A stretch of 64,000 nt of DNA from Saprospiraceae bacterium. Its GTDB lineage: Bacteria; Bacteroidota; Bacteroidia; Chitinophagales; Saprospiraceae. Positions 1 to 9,097 of this stretch are shown here, in pieces. The stretch covers positions 36,973 through 100,972 of the forward strand of contig JAHDDO010000003.1 of assembly GCA_020629315.1 (NCBI GenBank), in the 5' to 3' direction. How positions within the stretch are numbered: the first letter of the stretch is position 1; the number at the start of each line of letters is the position of its first letter. The translations under genes were made by a program, and so were the position numbers. The notes below the pieces were generated by a model, which searched no databases, was not told where the DNA came from, and saw nothing but the letters and a program-made list of their open reading frames with translations.

Positions 1-10
1 ATTCTACTAG

Positions 11-255
11 CTTTTTTACCCAATATGGAATTTGGATTCAATTATTGATGTGGCACATGTCCTTAGCTTGATCTTTGATGCAGAAGGCATGGGCAATCCT
101 GTAGCTAATGTTGCAGATGATGAGTTTCGATTGTCAATTCAAGCAAGGAAAAAGAATGGATACTTAGTTATATGTATCCGATAATATTCGAATCGGTATA
201 GCTCGCATGACAGCAAGCTACCGTCTTATTTGCAGCAGTAAAAAAGTAGGACCTC
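11..255 (+). pseudogene. Possible decayed gene fragment (GHKL-ATPase-like remnant?)
   Basis: No intact gene is visible here. One frame is open from base 11, just after a stop at 8-10, to a stop at 182-184, and ends in residues reading KKNGYLVICIR. A shift to the frame starting at 181 continues with DNIRIGIARMTASYRL and stays open into the 3' end of the opposite gene. Joined, the segment looks like the strand-turn-strand leading to the DNxG box of LytS-type histidine-kinase ATPase domains, followed by a worn IGL..T..RL motif. This is my own pattern match from a short segment. It could equally be non-coding sequence, and it has no start codon or intact neighbour inside the window. Confidence 0.2.
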
Positions 256-267
256 CTCTATATAAGA

Positions 268-1614
268 CTATCGAAGATTTAGAACGTTATCACATTCTTC
301 TAAAATGGGATCTACTTCGATATACGTTTCCGTGATTTTCTCATTTAACCACCCTTGAAAGTATTGCATCTTTTTGCTCTCTTTGGCCAGTTCCTGAATC
401 TTAGAATAGTCCTGATCTAAATTAGCTTTATGTGGTTTTGATTTAGATTGCAACTGAATGATTCTGAAAAAGGTTTCACCATTCTGATTGTCATAACTCA
501 ACACTTCAGAAACACCGTCTACATCCATATCTTCAATAGCAAAGTATACATCTGTTGGTAATTGACTAGTTTCGAAAAAGGTCTTACCAGTGGCTGGGTT
601 TTGTACTCTACCATTATTATGATAACTAGGCATATCATCAATAGAGTAATCTTTAACGGCATCTGCAAAACTGAGATTGCCGTTACTAATCTCATTACGA
701 ATAGAATCCAATGTATTACGACACTTATCTATATCCGAACTATATACTTCAGGACGTAATAACACATGTTTCAATCGAATCTTAGTACCTCTTCGCTCAA
801 TTAGCTTAATTATATGAATACCGAACTCTGTTTCTACTGGGTCTGAAATTTCATCCTGTTCTAAATTAAAAGCAGCTTCCTCAAAAGCTGGAACAAAGGT
901 ACCTCTCTCTGCAAAACCGAGATCTCCGCCATTAGCAGCCGAACCCGGGTCATCAGAAAACTTACTTGCCATTTCTTCAAATGTGCTTGTACCTGCTTCA
1001 ATTTGGGACCTAATATCTAAAACCTTGTCAATAGCATCTTGAATGGATGTTGCATTGGGTAAGGGCTTCGATACAATCTCCGCAAATTCTACTTCAGCAT
1101 TTAGATAAGGTAAACTATCCTGAGGTATGGAATTGTAGAACTCTTGAACTTCGTCAGGGGTAATGTTAATATCAGCAATCAAGGTTTGTTGCATTCGCTC
1201 AGCTAGGATTTGGGAACGAAGATCCTCTCTAAGGTTTTCTCTCATCTCAGGAACAGTCATTCCATAGTACTCTTGGAAAAAGGATTCATCCCCACCCATC
1301 TGTCTCAAAACAGCATTTACTCTAAAATCCAATTGAGCATCTATTTCTGCATCTGATACTTCGATACTATCCAGTTTGGCTTGATGAACTATGATTTTTT
1401 GACCGATAATCGATTCAAGAATTTGGCACTTTAAATTATCATCGGGGACATTCCCTTGTTCTAAAAAATAATTGTATTGTCCTTCGACATCGGAAAGCAA
1501 TACGGTTTCTGTACCCACTCTGGCTACTACCTTATCTATTAATACTTTTTGTGCGTTTACTAGGACAGAAGTAAACAATAGAACAAATAGGCAAGAAACT
1601 TTTACTGAATTCAT
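268..1614 (-). CDS. surA: SurA-like periplasmic peptidylprolyl isomerase/chaperone
   Basis: 448 aa with a signal peptide (residues 1-21, ending VNA before Q22). It has a SurA N-terminal chaperone region (about 26-160) followed by two parvulin (PPIC) domains, about 172-276 and 280-390. The first carries the typical GGDLGF turn (229-234) and the FGIHIIK strand. Family knowledge: SurA escorts unfolded outer-membrane proteins through the periplasm and isomerises proline bonds. It is the last gene of a minus-strand group of three PPIase-type proteins, but it has its own -7 box (1671-1678) in the 71-base gap, so it can also be transcribed separately. The second PPIC domain is divergent and may be non-catalytic. 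Confidence 0.9.
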   Translation of the reverse strand: MNSVKVSCLFVLLFTSVLVNAQKVLIDKVVARVGTETVLLSDVEGQYNYFLEQGNVPDDNLKCQILESIIGQKIIVHQAKLDSIEVSDAEIDAQLDFRVNAVLRQMGGDESFFQEYYGMTVPEMRENLREDLRSQILAERMQQTLIADINITPDEVQEFYNSIPQDSLPYLNAEVEFAEIVSKPLPNATSIQDAIDKVLDIRSQIEAGTSTFEEMASKFSDDPGSAANGGDLGFAERGTFVPAFEEAAFNLEQDEISDPVETEFGIHIIKLIERRGTKIRLKHVLLRPEVYSSDIDKCRNTLDSIRNEISNGNLSFADAVKDYSIDDMPSYHNNGRVQNPATGKTFFETSQLPTDVYFAIEDMDVDGVSEVLSYDNQNGETFFRIIQLQSKSKPHKANLDQDYSKIQELAKESKKMQYFQGWLNEKITETYIEVDPILEECDNVLNLR

Positions 1615-1670
1615 AGTGATTATAATCTATAGTTCTAAGCGTAATTTATAGTTAACTTATTTCAGGAGCG

Positions 1671-1678
1671 CAAAGTTA
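1671..1678 (-). promoter_or_regulatory. -7 promoter box TAACTTTG for surA
   Basis: On the minus strand the sequence is TAACTTTG, an exact match to the Bacteroidota -7 consensus TAnnTTTG. It lies 56 bases upstream of the surA ATG, in the short gap after the preceding lipoprotein gene. I see no clear -33 TTG/TTTG element at the usual 19-21 base spacing. Confidence 0.5.
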
Positions 1679-1685
1679 TTTTTTA

Positions 1686-2519
1686 TTAGTGCAGGATAAC
1701 TTGTTTGCTGTTGATTTTTTCATCAAACAATTTGTCCTGATAATTCTTCAAAATAGCTTTCTTCCGTTCGTGAATGATCAATTTCACGATTTTGTCTTTT
1801 ACAAAAGAAAGCGGTGACGCTTCTTGAGCTTTTTTCGTTTCCAAGACATACAAAAAGTACTCATGATCATTCACATTTAATTGCTTGATCTCATCCATTT
1901 TCCACGTCACTTTTTTTGCAAGCTTAGAAGGTAATACACTCTTTAAGTCTTCTTTATAGTACCAGGTATCTAGATGCAATAAGCTATCACTACAATTCGT
2001 GCTACAGTACCTTCTAATTTGATCTAAGTCCTTAGATTTCCATTCTTCAAAAAACTTATCTAAGCCAGTTTTTTTTGCAGGCACCTTTGCATACAAAGCT
2101 CTTACAATATCAGATCGCAAATAAAATTGTTCCTTTGTTTCTTCATATTTTAATTCGATCTCTTCTTGGGTTACAAAGGTATCGAGTCTGGTATTGACCA
2201 GCTTTTTTTCGAAATTATCTAAGATGAGCGACGCTTTGTAATCATCAACTAAACGTTGAATATCTATATCTTTTGAGATATACTTTTCGGCCTCCTCCAA
2301 TAAAATAACCTTCCTAATCCAATTGTTGATAAAGGATTGAGCCATATCAAGGCTATCTGAAACAGAATACTTATCAGGGAACATTGACATTAGTTCATTA
2401 TGATACAGTTTCTTGCCATTCGCTTCAGCAACCACCCTTTTATCACCTGTAGATGGCGTTTGGCAAGCACAAAAAAGACACCCTAGTACAACCAGATATG
2501 TCAATTTGTGCATTATCAT
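1686..2519 (-). CDS. Lipoprotein with SurA-N-like chaperone fold, no PPIase domain
   Basis: 277 aa with a hydrophobic signal and two candidate lipobox cysteines (C14 in VLGC, C19 in FCAC), so probably a lipoprotein. M3 is an equally possible start. The body begins with a strand-helix pattern (VVAEANGKKLYHNEL) like the start of SurA/PpiD chaperone domains and is lysine-rich and helical. I see no complete parvulin domain. Its start overlaps the stop of the upstream two-domain PPIase gene by 4 bases (ATGA), so the two are translationally coupled, and surA follows. The context suggests a membrane-anchored partner in outer-membrane protein folding. That role is inferred. Confidence 0.75.
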   Translation of the reverse strand: MIMHKLTYLVVLGCLFCACQTPSTGDKRVVAEANGKKLYHNELMSMFPDKYSVSDSLDMAQSFINNWIRKVILLEEAEKYISKDIDIQRLVDDYKASLILDNFEKKLVNTRLDTFVTQEEIELKYEETKEQFYLRSDIVRALYAKVPAKKTGLDKFFEEWKSKDLDQIRRYCSTNCSDSLLHLDTWYYKEDLKSVLPSKLAKKVTWKMDEIKQLNVNDHEYFLYVLETKKAQEASPLSFVKDKIVKLIIHERKKAILKNYQDKLFDEKINSKQVILH

Positions 2520-4468
2520 TTTCTGATCAAACTAGAAAACACATCCTCATTTAGCTGCAGTTTATAACTCTCTTTTAAACTCGCAACCCATTCCTTTTCA
2601 AGGAAATCTTGATAATCAGCTATTATGTATCCACGCGCTTCATCAAAACTCTTAAGTGATGAAGGTATAATTCGCGTAATTTGATTCACTTTAGTTACAT
2701 TTCGATCACTTTCATCCCAAGCAGAAAGTGCTCCTTTTTTCCAGTCCATACCCCCTAAGGCACTTTTCTCTATAATTTTTGATTCTGTTGTAATCGCAGC
2801 AGCTTCAGTATTGAACTTCGAAAGTAGTTTTTCAGTATCCCCTTTAGCTAAGCACTTCTTTAATTTAGCCATAGTTTTTGCATCTCTATTAGCAATGCTG
2901 TAGCTGGTTAATTCTGCTCGCTCATCCCAACGATAATTCTCTTTATTTGAAGCGTAGAAATTTTGTAAACCAATTGTATCTTCTGTAGCCTTGTCCCAAA
3001 CTTCTTGCTTTGTTGCTTCAAATAAAAGGATGCCTTCTTCATATTCGCGCATTAAGGCTTTAAAGTCTGGATATTTTTTCTCAAGATTCGCTTCCTCAAA
3101 TTTAATGGTTACTTCATCCAAATAGCTATTGTAAAGATCCTGGGCAGCCACGCTTACATCTTCGTCTTTATTATACTTTAATCGGGCGCGGGTATTCTTT
3201 TTACAAAAAAGGGCAAAGTCTTTATTTGTATAAGTCATCCCATTGTTGAATGACAATAATGTCTTTTCAGCCACATCAGGCAATTGCCACTTATATGAAT
3301 AGAATTCTGGAGTGAGCGAACGGACAAACGCTGCATATACAGCCGCATCTTCTGTTAAACCAGCCTCTTCCTTAATCTTCTCTATCAGTGATTTTTTTGC
3401 GATTTCAAGCCGGTCATCCTTCGATAATTTAGACTTTACTCTTCGCTTATTTTTCTCTTTATCTGAATAATCAACCGCACTAATTCGCTTTACGATATGA
3501 TATCCAATTTTCGATTCTACAGGTGAAGAAATATCCCCGTCGTTTTCCAATCCAAAAACCGCCTCTTCAAAGGCTTTTTCAAACTGATTGATTTTTACAA
3601 AACCTAAATAGCCCTCTTTGGAAGCTGTATTTTGATCTTGAGAATTTGCTTTTGTTAATTCATCAAAATCAGCACCATTAGCCAAGAGGTTATATAAAGA
3701 ATCAATAACTGTTAGTGCATTGGTAACCGCTTCTCCTTTCACTTTCTTTCGTATCAACAGGTGTGCTATTTCTCGTTCACCTTTCGATGGCCTTTTGTCA
3801 TTTACCTTCAAGATGTGCCAACCCATTTTGGTTTCTATTGGCTTTGAGAAGGTTCCGACTTCTGTAGTATACATTGCATTTTCAAAGTTGTAAAAGCCTG
3901 AAGGTAGTGGCGCAGTATAATATCCTAGTTTACCTCCTTTTCCTGCAGAGGCTTCATCTTTTGACTCTTTTAAAGCTACATCTTCAAAAAACTTGCCTTG
4001 TTGCAGCTTGATGTAAATTTGATCTATTGTGTTTTTAGCACTACCATCATCTTTCATTCCTTTCTTTGGGTTAGGTATAAAAATATGACTTACACTTACA
4101 TCGGTGAGCATTCGCTCAGCCGCTTCTTCCATTAATCGACCCGATACCTCTTTATCCGTTAAGTATGAATTAGCCAATTGTTTGCGATAGCCTTCCAATT
4201 CATCTTGCAATGCAGTAATGGTATCTAGACCCATAGTCTTGGCTCGTTGGACTTTTAACTTGAATCGCTTATATAACTCTAGATATTCTTCAAGGCTTTC
4301 ACGACCATAGTCTGCTTTATCACCATTGTTTTTTTCATAGATATACCGAAATTCTGAAACGGTAACTTCATCTCCTTCAACTGTAAACAGAACAGGGTCG
4401 TCCTGTGCCTGTACGCAGAAAGCAGAAAGGAATAAAAAAACAAATAGTATAGGGCTGTAATAATTCAT
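2516..4468 (-). CDS. Two-domain parvulin peptidylprolyl isomerase (PpiD/SurA-type)
   Basis: 650 aa with a signal peptide (residues 1-21, FCVQA before Q22). An N-terminal helical chaperone segment (about 25-120) is followed by parvulin domain 1 (125-225: HIFIPNP start, GGKLGYY, MGWHILKV) and parvulin domain 2 (232-330: AHLLIRKK start, EGYLGF, IGYHIVKR). The long C-terminal part (330-650) is helical with a late domain I do not recognise. It is secreted rather than membrane-anchored, unlike E. coli PpiD. It is the first gene of an operon with the coupled lipoprotein and then surA. A -7 box lies 20 bases upstream of the ATG. Confidence 0.85.
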   Translation of the reverse strand: MNYYSPILFVFLFLSAFCVQAQDDPVLFTVEGDEVTVSEFRYIYEKNNGDKADYGRESLEEYLELYKRFKLKVQRAKTMGLDTITALQDELEGYRKQLANSYLTDKEVSGRLMEEAAERMLTDVSVSHIFIPNPKKGMKDDGSAKNTIDQIYIKLQQGKFFEDVALKESKDEASAGKGGKLGYYTAPLPSGFYNFENAMYTTEVGTFSKPIETKMGWHILKVNDKRPSKGEREIAHLLIRKKVKGEAVTNALTVIDSLYNLLANGADFDELTKANSQDQNTASKEGYLGFVKINQFEKAFEEAVFGLENDGDISSPVESKIGYHIVKRISAVDYSDKEKNKRRVKSKLSKDDRLEIAKKSLIEKIKEEAGLTEDAAVYAAFVRSLTPEFYSYKWQLPDVAEKTLLSFNNGMTYTNKDFALFCKKNTRARLKYNKDEDVSVAAQDLYNSYLDEVTIKFEEANLEKKYPDFKALMREYEEGILLFEATKQEVWDKATEDTIGLQNFYASNKENYRWDERAELTSYSIANRDAKTMAKLKKCLAKGDTEKLLSKFNTEAAAITTESKIIEKSALGGMDWKKGALSAWDESDRNVTKVNQITRIIPSSLKSFDEARGYIIADYQDFLEKEWVASLKESYKLQLNEDVFSSLIRK

Positions 4469-4488
4469 AACGCTTTTTCTTGTTCGCG

Positions 4489-4496
4489 CAAAAATA
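4489..4496 (-). promoter_or_regulatory. -7 promoter box TATTTTTG for the PPIase operon
   Basis: The minus strand reads TATTTTTG, an exact TAnnTTTG match, ending 20 bases before the ATG of the two-domain PPIase gene. The predicted leader is therefore short, roughly 15 bases. No -33 element is evident. Confidence 0.5.
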
Positions 4497-4543
4497 CTAA
4501 CTAAATTGAATCATTTAGAAGCGTAAGCCAGACAAGAACACCC

Positions 4544-6982
4544 TTATTTTTCTAAATAGACTCTTCGTATGCGAGTAGAAATATTGCTCAGAATGACATA
4601 AGGGATAGTTTGGGTCATTTCTGCTAGACTATCTAAATCATTTTCTGGGCTGAAAATAAATACATCGTCACCTACAAAAACACTATCCAAATCACTGAGA
4701 TCTATCATGAGAAGATCCATACAAACCTTCCCAACAATAGGTGCTTTTCGGCCATTCACAATCACATGCCAAGCTCTACCGGCGTTTCTAGGAACACCAT
4801 CGGCATAGCCAATATTTACAATTCCAATTTGACCATCAGCAGCCATGATAACATCCGAACCATAGCCAATGGCATCTCCTTTTTGTACCTTTTTAATTTG
4901 GATAATATTTGCTCGTAAGGTATGTGCCTGTTCAATGTCGCTTTTAGTTGAAATCCCCACGCCATATAAGCCAATCCCTAAACGTACCATGTCATGTTGA
5001 TATTCAGGAAAGGACTGAATACCATTCGAGTTTAATAGATGAAAGAGTACTTCTATAAATCCTGCTTCCAAAAAAGCAGCCTTTATACGCTGAAATGCTT
5101 GGGCTTGACCTCGTGTAAACGATTCTTTTTTTGGATCTTCACTAGCGGCTAAATGTGAGAATACCCCTTTAACCACCAGCTGAGGTATTTTGGATAGTTT
5201 TTCAATCAGCAAGGGAACATCAGAGTATTGAAACCCTAAGCGCCGCATCCCCGTATCAAATTCTATATGGACTGAAATTTTCTGATCTTTCCCTTCACTT
5301 TGAGATTGTAAGGCCGTTAATTGCTCAAATGAAAAAACAACGATTTCAATGTCATTATCTACCAGAGTTTCCCAATTCAAAGAATGGTAATAATTGAACA
5401 CGATTATGGGTGTAAATATCCCTTTTTCTTTTAATTCTATAGCTTCATCTAAGTAAGCGACAGCCAAATAATCCACGCCTTTTGACTCTAAGTAATGAGC
5501 GATTTCGTAGCTGCCCGATCCATAGGCTCCCGCTTTGATCGTTGCCATAATTTTCGTGGAACTGTCTAATTTGGATTTAAAATAATGAAGGTTGTTTCCT
5601 ATAGCTTTTACATTAACTTCCAAGCTAGCGGTATGCGTACGAAATTGGAAGAATTCGCTGATGCTACCCAACTTTACATGGTGAGCCCCTTTAATTAATA
5701 TAGCGGCATTTTCAAAAGCAGAAATGTGAATACTAGACAAAAAAAGTGAAACAGTAGCACTACTAGTATAAATAGGGCTGGCTTCTTCTGGTAAAGTCCC
5801 AATCCAATACACTTGATCCACCTGGTGATGCGCGATAAGCCTGAGAAGCTCTTGGTTGTTTTGCTCATTACTTAGACCATTAGTAATGACTATTTTGGTC
5901 TTTCGTTTGGCTTGTTCTGACAGATAATCAAGTGCAATCTGGAAACCAGCCAGATCAGATGAATAGCTGTCATTTATTATAGTTGTATTGGCCCTGCCTT
6001 CAAATTTTTCTAATCGATTTTTAGGCAAGGATAACCCAGAGATGTATTGGTTGATTTCAGATTCCGTAAACCCATTGTCAAGCAGATATACACATAAATG
6101 AAGTACGTTTTCAACTAAACCAACATTAGAAAAAGGAATAGTAAATGAAACAGGTGTAGCCAAAATTTTTGAATGTAACACGATAGTGTTTTCATCAGAC
6201 CCATCTTCCATTACACGAAACATAGCATCTTCATGTTTGCCCCAATGTTTTACTTGTTGAGTAGTCACGAATTGGCTAATACCCTCATGAATATCTGAAT
6301 GATCTCGACAATAATAAATTGTACTAGCTTCTTTGGCCAACCGTAGTTTTTCAGCTACTTTTTCTGAAATGGACGAAAAACCCCTAGCGTGGGCTTCCCC
6401 AATATTGGTAAATAATACCGAACTGGGTTTTATCATTGATTCCAGGCTATCCATATCCCCTTTCTTACTAATGCCAGTTTCGATGACAGCCATTGAATGA
6501 TGTTGGCCCAATGTCAATAATGTATAGGGAACGCCTATTTGTGAATTATAACTTTTTGGTGTTTTAAGAAGGGAATACTTTTTTTCTAGCGCTCCACTCA
6601 ACCATTCTTTTAGGATCGTTTTTCCATTACTTCCTGTAATGCCTAACAAGGGTATATCAAAGGACTTTCTATGATACGAAGCTACTTTTTGATAGGCAAG
6701 CAAGGTGTTCTTGACTTGTAAGAACGGGATTTTATGTTGAGTAGGATTTTGATAGTTTTCATCACAAATAAAGGAAAGAGCACCATTGCTGATGGCATGT
6801 GATATATAATTATGGCCATCACGAATCACCCCAGGTAATGCAATAAAACAACACCCTTTATTGGGTCGAATGCGACGGCTATCAAAAGCCATCTCCTGTA
6901 TCATGGCAGCACCAAATGATTGGACACAATCCAGACCTAGAATTTCTTCAATATGACTTAATGCATATTTGATATCACTTAT
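4544..6982 (-). CDS. Bifunctional MurF ligase / alanine racemase
   Basis: A fusion typical of Bacteroidota. The N-terminal half is UDP-MurNAc-tripeptide:D-Ala-D-Ala ligase (ATP-binding GITGSNGKT, NDSYSSD substrate motif). The C-terminal half is a PLP-dependent alanine racemase that makes D-Ala (PLP lysine in MATIKAGAYG, catalytic tyrosine in NIGYADG). The only standard start is an ATG at 6904 (786 aa), but that cuts off the first strand and helix of the MurF N-domain. The frame stays open upstream to ATA at 6982-6980, adding 26 codons (SDIKYALSHIEEILGLD...) that fit the usual MurF N-terminus. That ATA overlaps the purD TAA stop as ATAA. I therefore extend the gene to 6982. The start may be a rare ATA or ATT codon, or the base may be an ATG miscall. 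Confidence 0.9.
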   Translation of the reverse strand: MSDIKYALSHIEEILGLDCVQSFGAAMIQEMAFDSRRIRPNKGCCFIALPGVIRDGHNYISHAISNGALSFICDENYQNPTQHKIPFLQVKNTLLAYQKVASYHRKSFDIPLLGITGSNGKTILKEWLSGALEKKYSLLKTPKSYNSQIGVPYTLLTLGQHHSMAVIETGISKKGDMDSLESMIKPSSVLFTNIGEAHARGFSSISEKVAEKLRLAKEASTIYYCRDHSDIHEGISQFVTTQQVKHWGKHEDAMFRVMEDGSDENTIVLHSKILATPVSFTIPFSNVGLVENVLHLCVYLLDNGFTESEINQYISGLSLPKNRLEKFEGRANTTIINDSYSSDLAGFQIALDYLSEQAKRKTKIVITNGLSNEQNNQELLRLIAHHQVDQVYWIGTLPEEASPIYTSSATVSLFLSSIHISAFENAAILIKGAHHVKLGSISEFFQFRTHTASLEVNVKAIGNNLHYFKSKLDSSTKIMATIKAGAYGSGSYEIAHYLESKGVDYLAVAYLDEAIELKEKGIFTPIIVFNYYHSLNWETLVDNDIEIVVFSFEQLTALQSQSEGKDQKISVHIEFDTGMRRLGFQYSDVPLLIEKLSKIPQLVVKGVFSHLAASEDPKKESFTRGQAQAFQRIKAAFLEAGFIEVLFHLLNSNGIQSFPEYQHDMVRLGIGLYGVGISTKSDIEQAHTLRANIIQIKKVQKGDAIGYGSDVIMAADGQIGIVNIGYADGVPRNAGRAWHVIVNGRKAPIVGKVCMDLLMIDLSDLDSVFVGDDVFIFSPENDLDSLAEMTQTIPYVILSNISTRIRRVYLEK

Positions 6983-8247
6983 TTTAAATCAAAACCAATA
7001 TCTCTTCTATAGAATTTTCCTGTGAAGTCAATTTTTGCAGCACTATCGTAGCAGAGAGCCAATGCATCCTCCATGCTTTGCCCTCTAGAAGTACAAGCAA
7101 TAACCCGACCGCCATTAGTCAAAATTTCACCCGAATCTGTACTTCGAGTCCCGGCATGAAAAACAAATTGATTCTGACTTGTTAAAGACGGAATCTGCAT
7201 GGGTAAACCTTTTTTATAGGCTTCGGGATAGCCTCCTGAAACTAGAAAAACGGTAGTACAGTAATCTTGTGAAATTCGTATATTTTGTTGGTCCAATGTC
7301 CCATTGTAGACGGAGTCAACCAAGGATAAAAAGTCAGACTCAATCCTAGGAAATACCGACTCAGTTTCTGGATCTCCCATCCTGCAATTATATTCAATTA
7401 CATAAGGTTCATTATCAACGAGTATCAATCCAAAAAAGATAAACCCCTTATAATCTAAGCCTTCCTGTTGGATGCCTGTTAAGGTGGGTTCTATAATTTG
7501 ATCAAGCACTTTTTGTCGTAATACATCATCAAAGAAAGGGACCGGTGAAATGGAACCCATTCCACCCGTATTTAGCCCAGTATCACCCTCACCAATGCGT
7601 TTATAATCTTTGGCCTCAGGTAATAATACATAGTCCTTACCATCCGTCAAGATAAATACAGAAAACTCAATGCCGCTAAGGAATTTTTCAATAACTACGG
7701 TTTCTGAAGCCTTGCCAAATTTACCATGGAGCATTTCTGAAAAAGCAGTGCTAGCGGCTATATGATCATCTATTATTAAAACCCCCTTTCCAGCGGCCAA
7801 ACCATCTGCCTTGAGCACAATAGGTAAGCTATGTTCTTTTATATAAGCTAGCCCTTCACTTTCTTGATCGGCGGTAAATGATCGACTTGCAGCGGTGGGT
7901 ATATTGTACTTTGCCATGAAAGCGTTTGCAAAATCTTTACTTCCTTCTAATTGCGAAGCTTTTTTTGAAGGCCCCAACACCCGAATATCTGACTCTTTAA
8001 AATAGTCATAGATACCTTCAACCAATGGTAGCTCAGGTCCGACGATAATTTGACGAATAGATTGGTCCTTACAAAACTGGTCTATAGCCGGAAAGTCGGT
8101 GTTGGAAATAGAGACATTTCTAGCGATAGCAGCGGTGCCCGCATTACCAGGAGCTACAAATAATTGATCACATGAAGGGCTGTTTACAATGGCACTAGCT
8201 AAAGCATGTTCCCTTCCACCACCACCTAATAATAATATCCGATGCAC
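6979..8247 (-). CDS. purD: Phosphoribosylamine-glycine ligase (GAR synthetase)
   Basis: 422 aa, the normal length for PurD, an ATP-grasp enzyme of purine synthesis (5-phosphoribosylamine + glycine + ATP to GAR). It has the N-terminal GGGGREHALA motif at residues 8-17, the ATP-grasp LKADGLAAGKGV loop and the RMGDPETESV metal-binding motif. The start is GTG, because the frame upstream is closed by a TGA. A -7 box lies 10 bases before the GTG. Its TAA stop overlaps the presumed ATA start of the MurF-Alr gene, so the two are probably co-transcribed and coupled. Confidence 0.95.
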   Translation of the reverse strand: MHRILLLGGGGREHALASAIVNSPSCDQLFVAPGNAGTAAIARNVSISNTDFPAIDQFCKDQSIRQIIVGPELPLVEGIYDYFKESDIRVLGPSKKASQLEGSKDFANAFMAKYNIPTAASRSFTADQESEGLAYIKEHSLPIVLKADGLAAGKGVLIIDDHIAASTAFSEMLHGKFGKASETVVIEKFLSGIEFSVFILTDGKDYVLLPEAKDYKRIGEGDTGLNTGGMGSISPVPFFDDVLRQKVLDQIIEPTLTGIQQEGLDYKGFIFFGLILVDNEPYVIEYNCRMGDPETESVFPRIESDFLSLVDSVYNGTLDQQNIRISQDYCTTVFLVSGGYPEAYKKGLPMQIPSLTSQNQFVFHAGTRSTDSGEILTNGGRVIACTSRGQSMEDALALCYDSAAKIDFTGKFYRRDIGFDLK

Positions 8248-8257
8248 TTTTTGATTT

Positions 8258-8265
8258 CAAAGATA
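8258..8265 (-). promoter_or_regulatory. -7 promoter box TATCTTTG for purD
   Basis: The minus strand reads TATCTTTG (exact TAnnTTTG), ending 10 bases before the GTG start of purD. The predicted transcript would have only a few untranslated bases. It faces away from the ruvA promoter at 8322. Confidence 0.5.
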
Positions 8266-8321
8266 CATTTTGATAGGGTATGACATATTAAAATAAATTA
8301 TAATATGTAGTTTCCAATGCT

Positions 8322-8329
8322 TACCTTTG
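8322..8329 (+). promoter_or_regulatory. -7 promoter box TACCTTTG, 4 bases before ruvA ATG
   Basis: An exact TAnnTTTG match whose final G lies 4 bases before the ruvA ATG (8334). With the usual placement of this element around -7, transcription would begin at or next to the A of ATG, which makes ruvA a leaderless candidate. Confidence 0.5.
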
Positions 8330-8333
8330 CCAG

Positions 8334-8924
8334 ATGATTGCATTTTTAACAGGTGGCTTGACATTTGTGAGCCCTACACACGTACACATAAATGTCAATG
8401 GTGTAGGCTATCATGTGAATATAAGTTTGTATACCTATGAACGAATTGAATCATTGAAGGAGGTAACACTGCAGATTCATCATCATATTACGGAAAACGA
8501 TCAAAGTCTTTTTGGGTTTTTTGAAGATGAAGAGAAATCTGTTTTCAAACACCTTATTTCGGTTTCAGGTGTTGGTCCTAGCACAGCTCGAATGGCGACC
8601 TCATACATGGCTCCATTAGAATTGCGCCAAGCGATCATATCAGAAAATGCACAGGCTGTAAGTAAAATTAAGGGCATTGGACCGAAAACAGCCAAGAGGA
8701 TCATTCTAGATCTAAAGGATAAAATGTTTAAAGAATCAGATGGAAAGCTCGAAATTTTACTTCCTACTGATCCATCAATAAAAGAAGAGGCGGTATCTGC
8801 CTTAGTATCATTAGGCTTCCAAAAAGCAAAAGTTTCCAAGACAGTAGAAAAAACATTGAAGGAATTAGATAATGAAATCACCGTTGAAGCGTTAATAAAA
8901 TCGGTATTAAGACAATTATCCTAG
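8334..8924 (+). CDS. ruvA: Holliday junction branch-migration protein RuvA
   Basis: 196 aa, typical RuvA length. RuvA tetramers bind four-way DNA junctions and load the RuvB motor in recombination repair. The N-terminal OB domain starts with MIAFLTGGL and contains the NGVGYHVNIS strand. Two helix-hairpin-helix motifs follow (VSGVGPSTARM and IKGIGPKTAKRI), and then a C-terminal RuvB-binding domain (EEAVSALVSLGF). It stands alone and is divergent from purD. sprA follows after 173 bases with its own promoter. Confidence 0.96.
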   Translation: MIAFLTGGLTFVSPTHVHINVNGVGYHVNISLYTYERIESLKEVTLQIHHHITENDQSLFGFFEDEEKSVFKHLISVSGVGPSTARMATSYMAPLELRQAIISENAQAVSKIKGIGPKTAKRIILDLKDKMFKESDGKLEILLPTDPSIKEEAVSALVSLGFQKAKVSKTVEKTLKELDNEITVEALIKSVLRQLS

Positions 8925-8953
8925 TTTATACATAATGTAAGGACGCCAATTGC

Positions 8954-8971
8954 GTTAATGTAGCGATTAAC
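8954..8971. other. Short inverted repeat upstream of sprA
   Basis: GTTAAT, six bases, ATTAAC: a 6-bp palindrome with a 6-base spacer, about 60 bases upstream of the sprA -7 box. It may be a protein-binding site or chance in AT-rich DNA. Confidence 0.2.
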
Positions 8972-9028
8972 CCATTTACAGATAAATTACTATTACTCTT
9001 TACATAACTAAGGTCTAGATAATTTCAA

Positions 9029-9036
9029 TACATTTG
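9029..9036 (+). promoter_or_regulatory. -7 promoter box TACATTTG for sprA
   Basis: An exact TAnnTTTG match 61 bases upstream of the sprA ATG, giving a leader of roughly 55 bases. No clear -33 TTG is present at the usual spacing. Confidence 0.5.
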
Positions 9037-9097
9037 CGCCGCTTTGATGGTAATGTAATTAAGTCTCTTCCTTGAATTTATAATGCAGATTTAGTAA

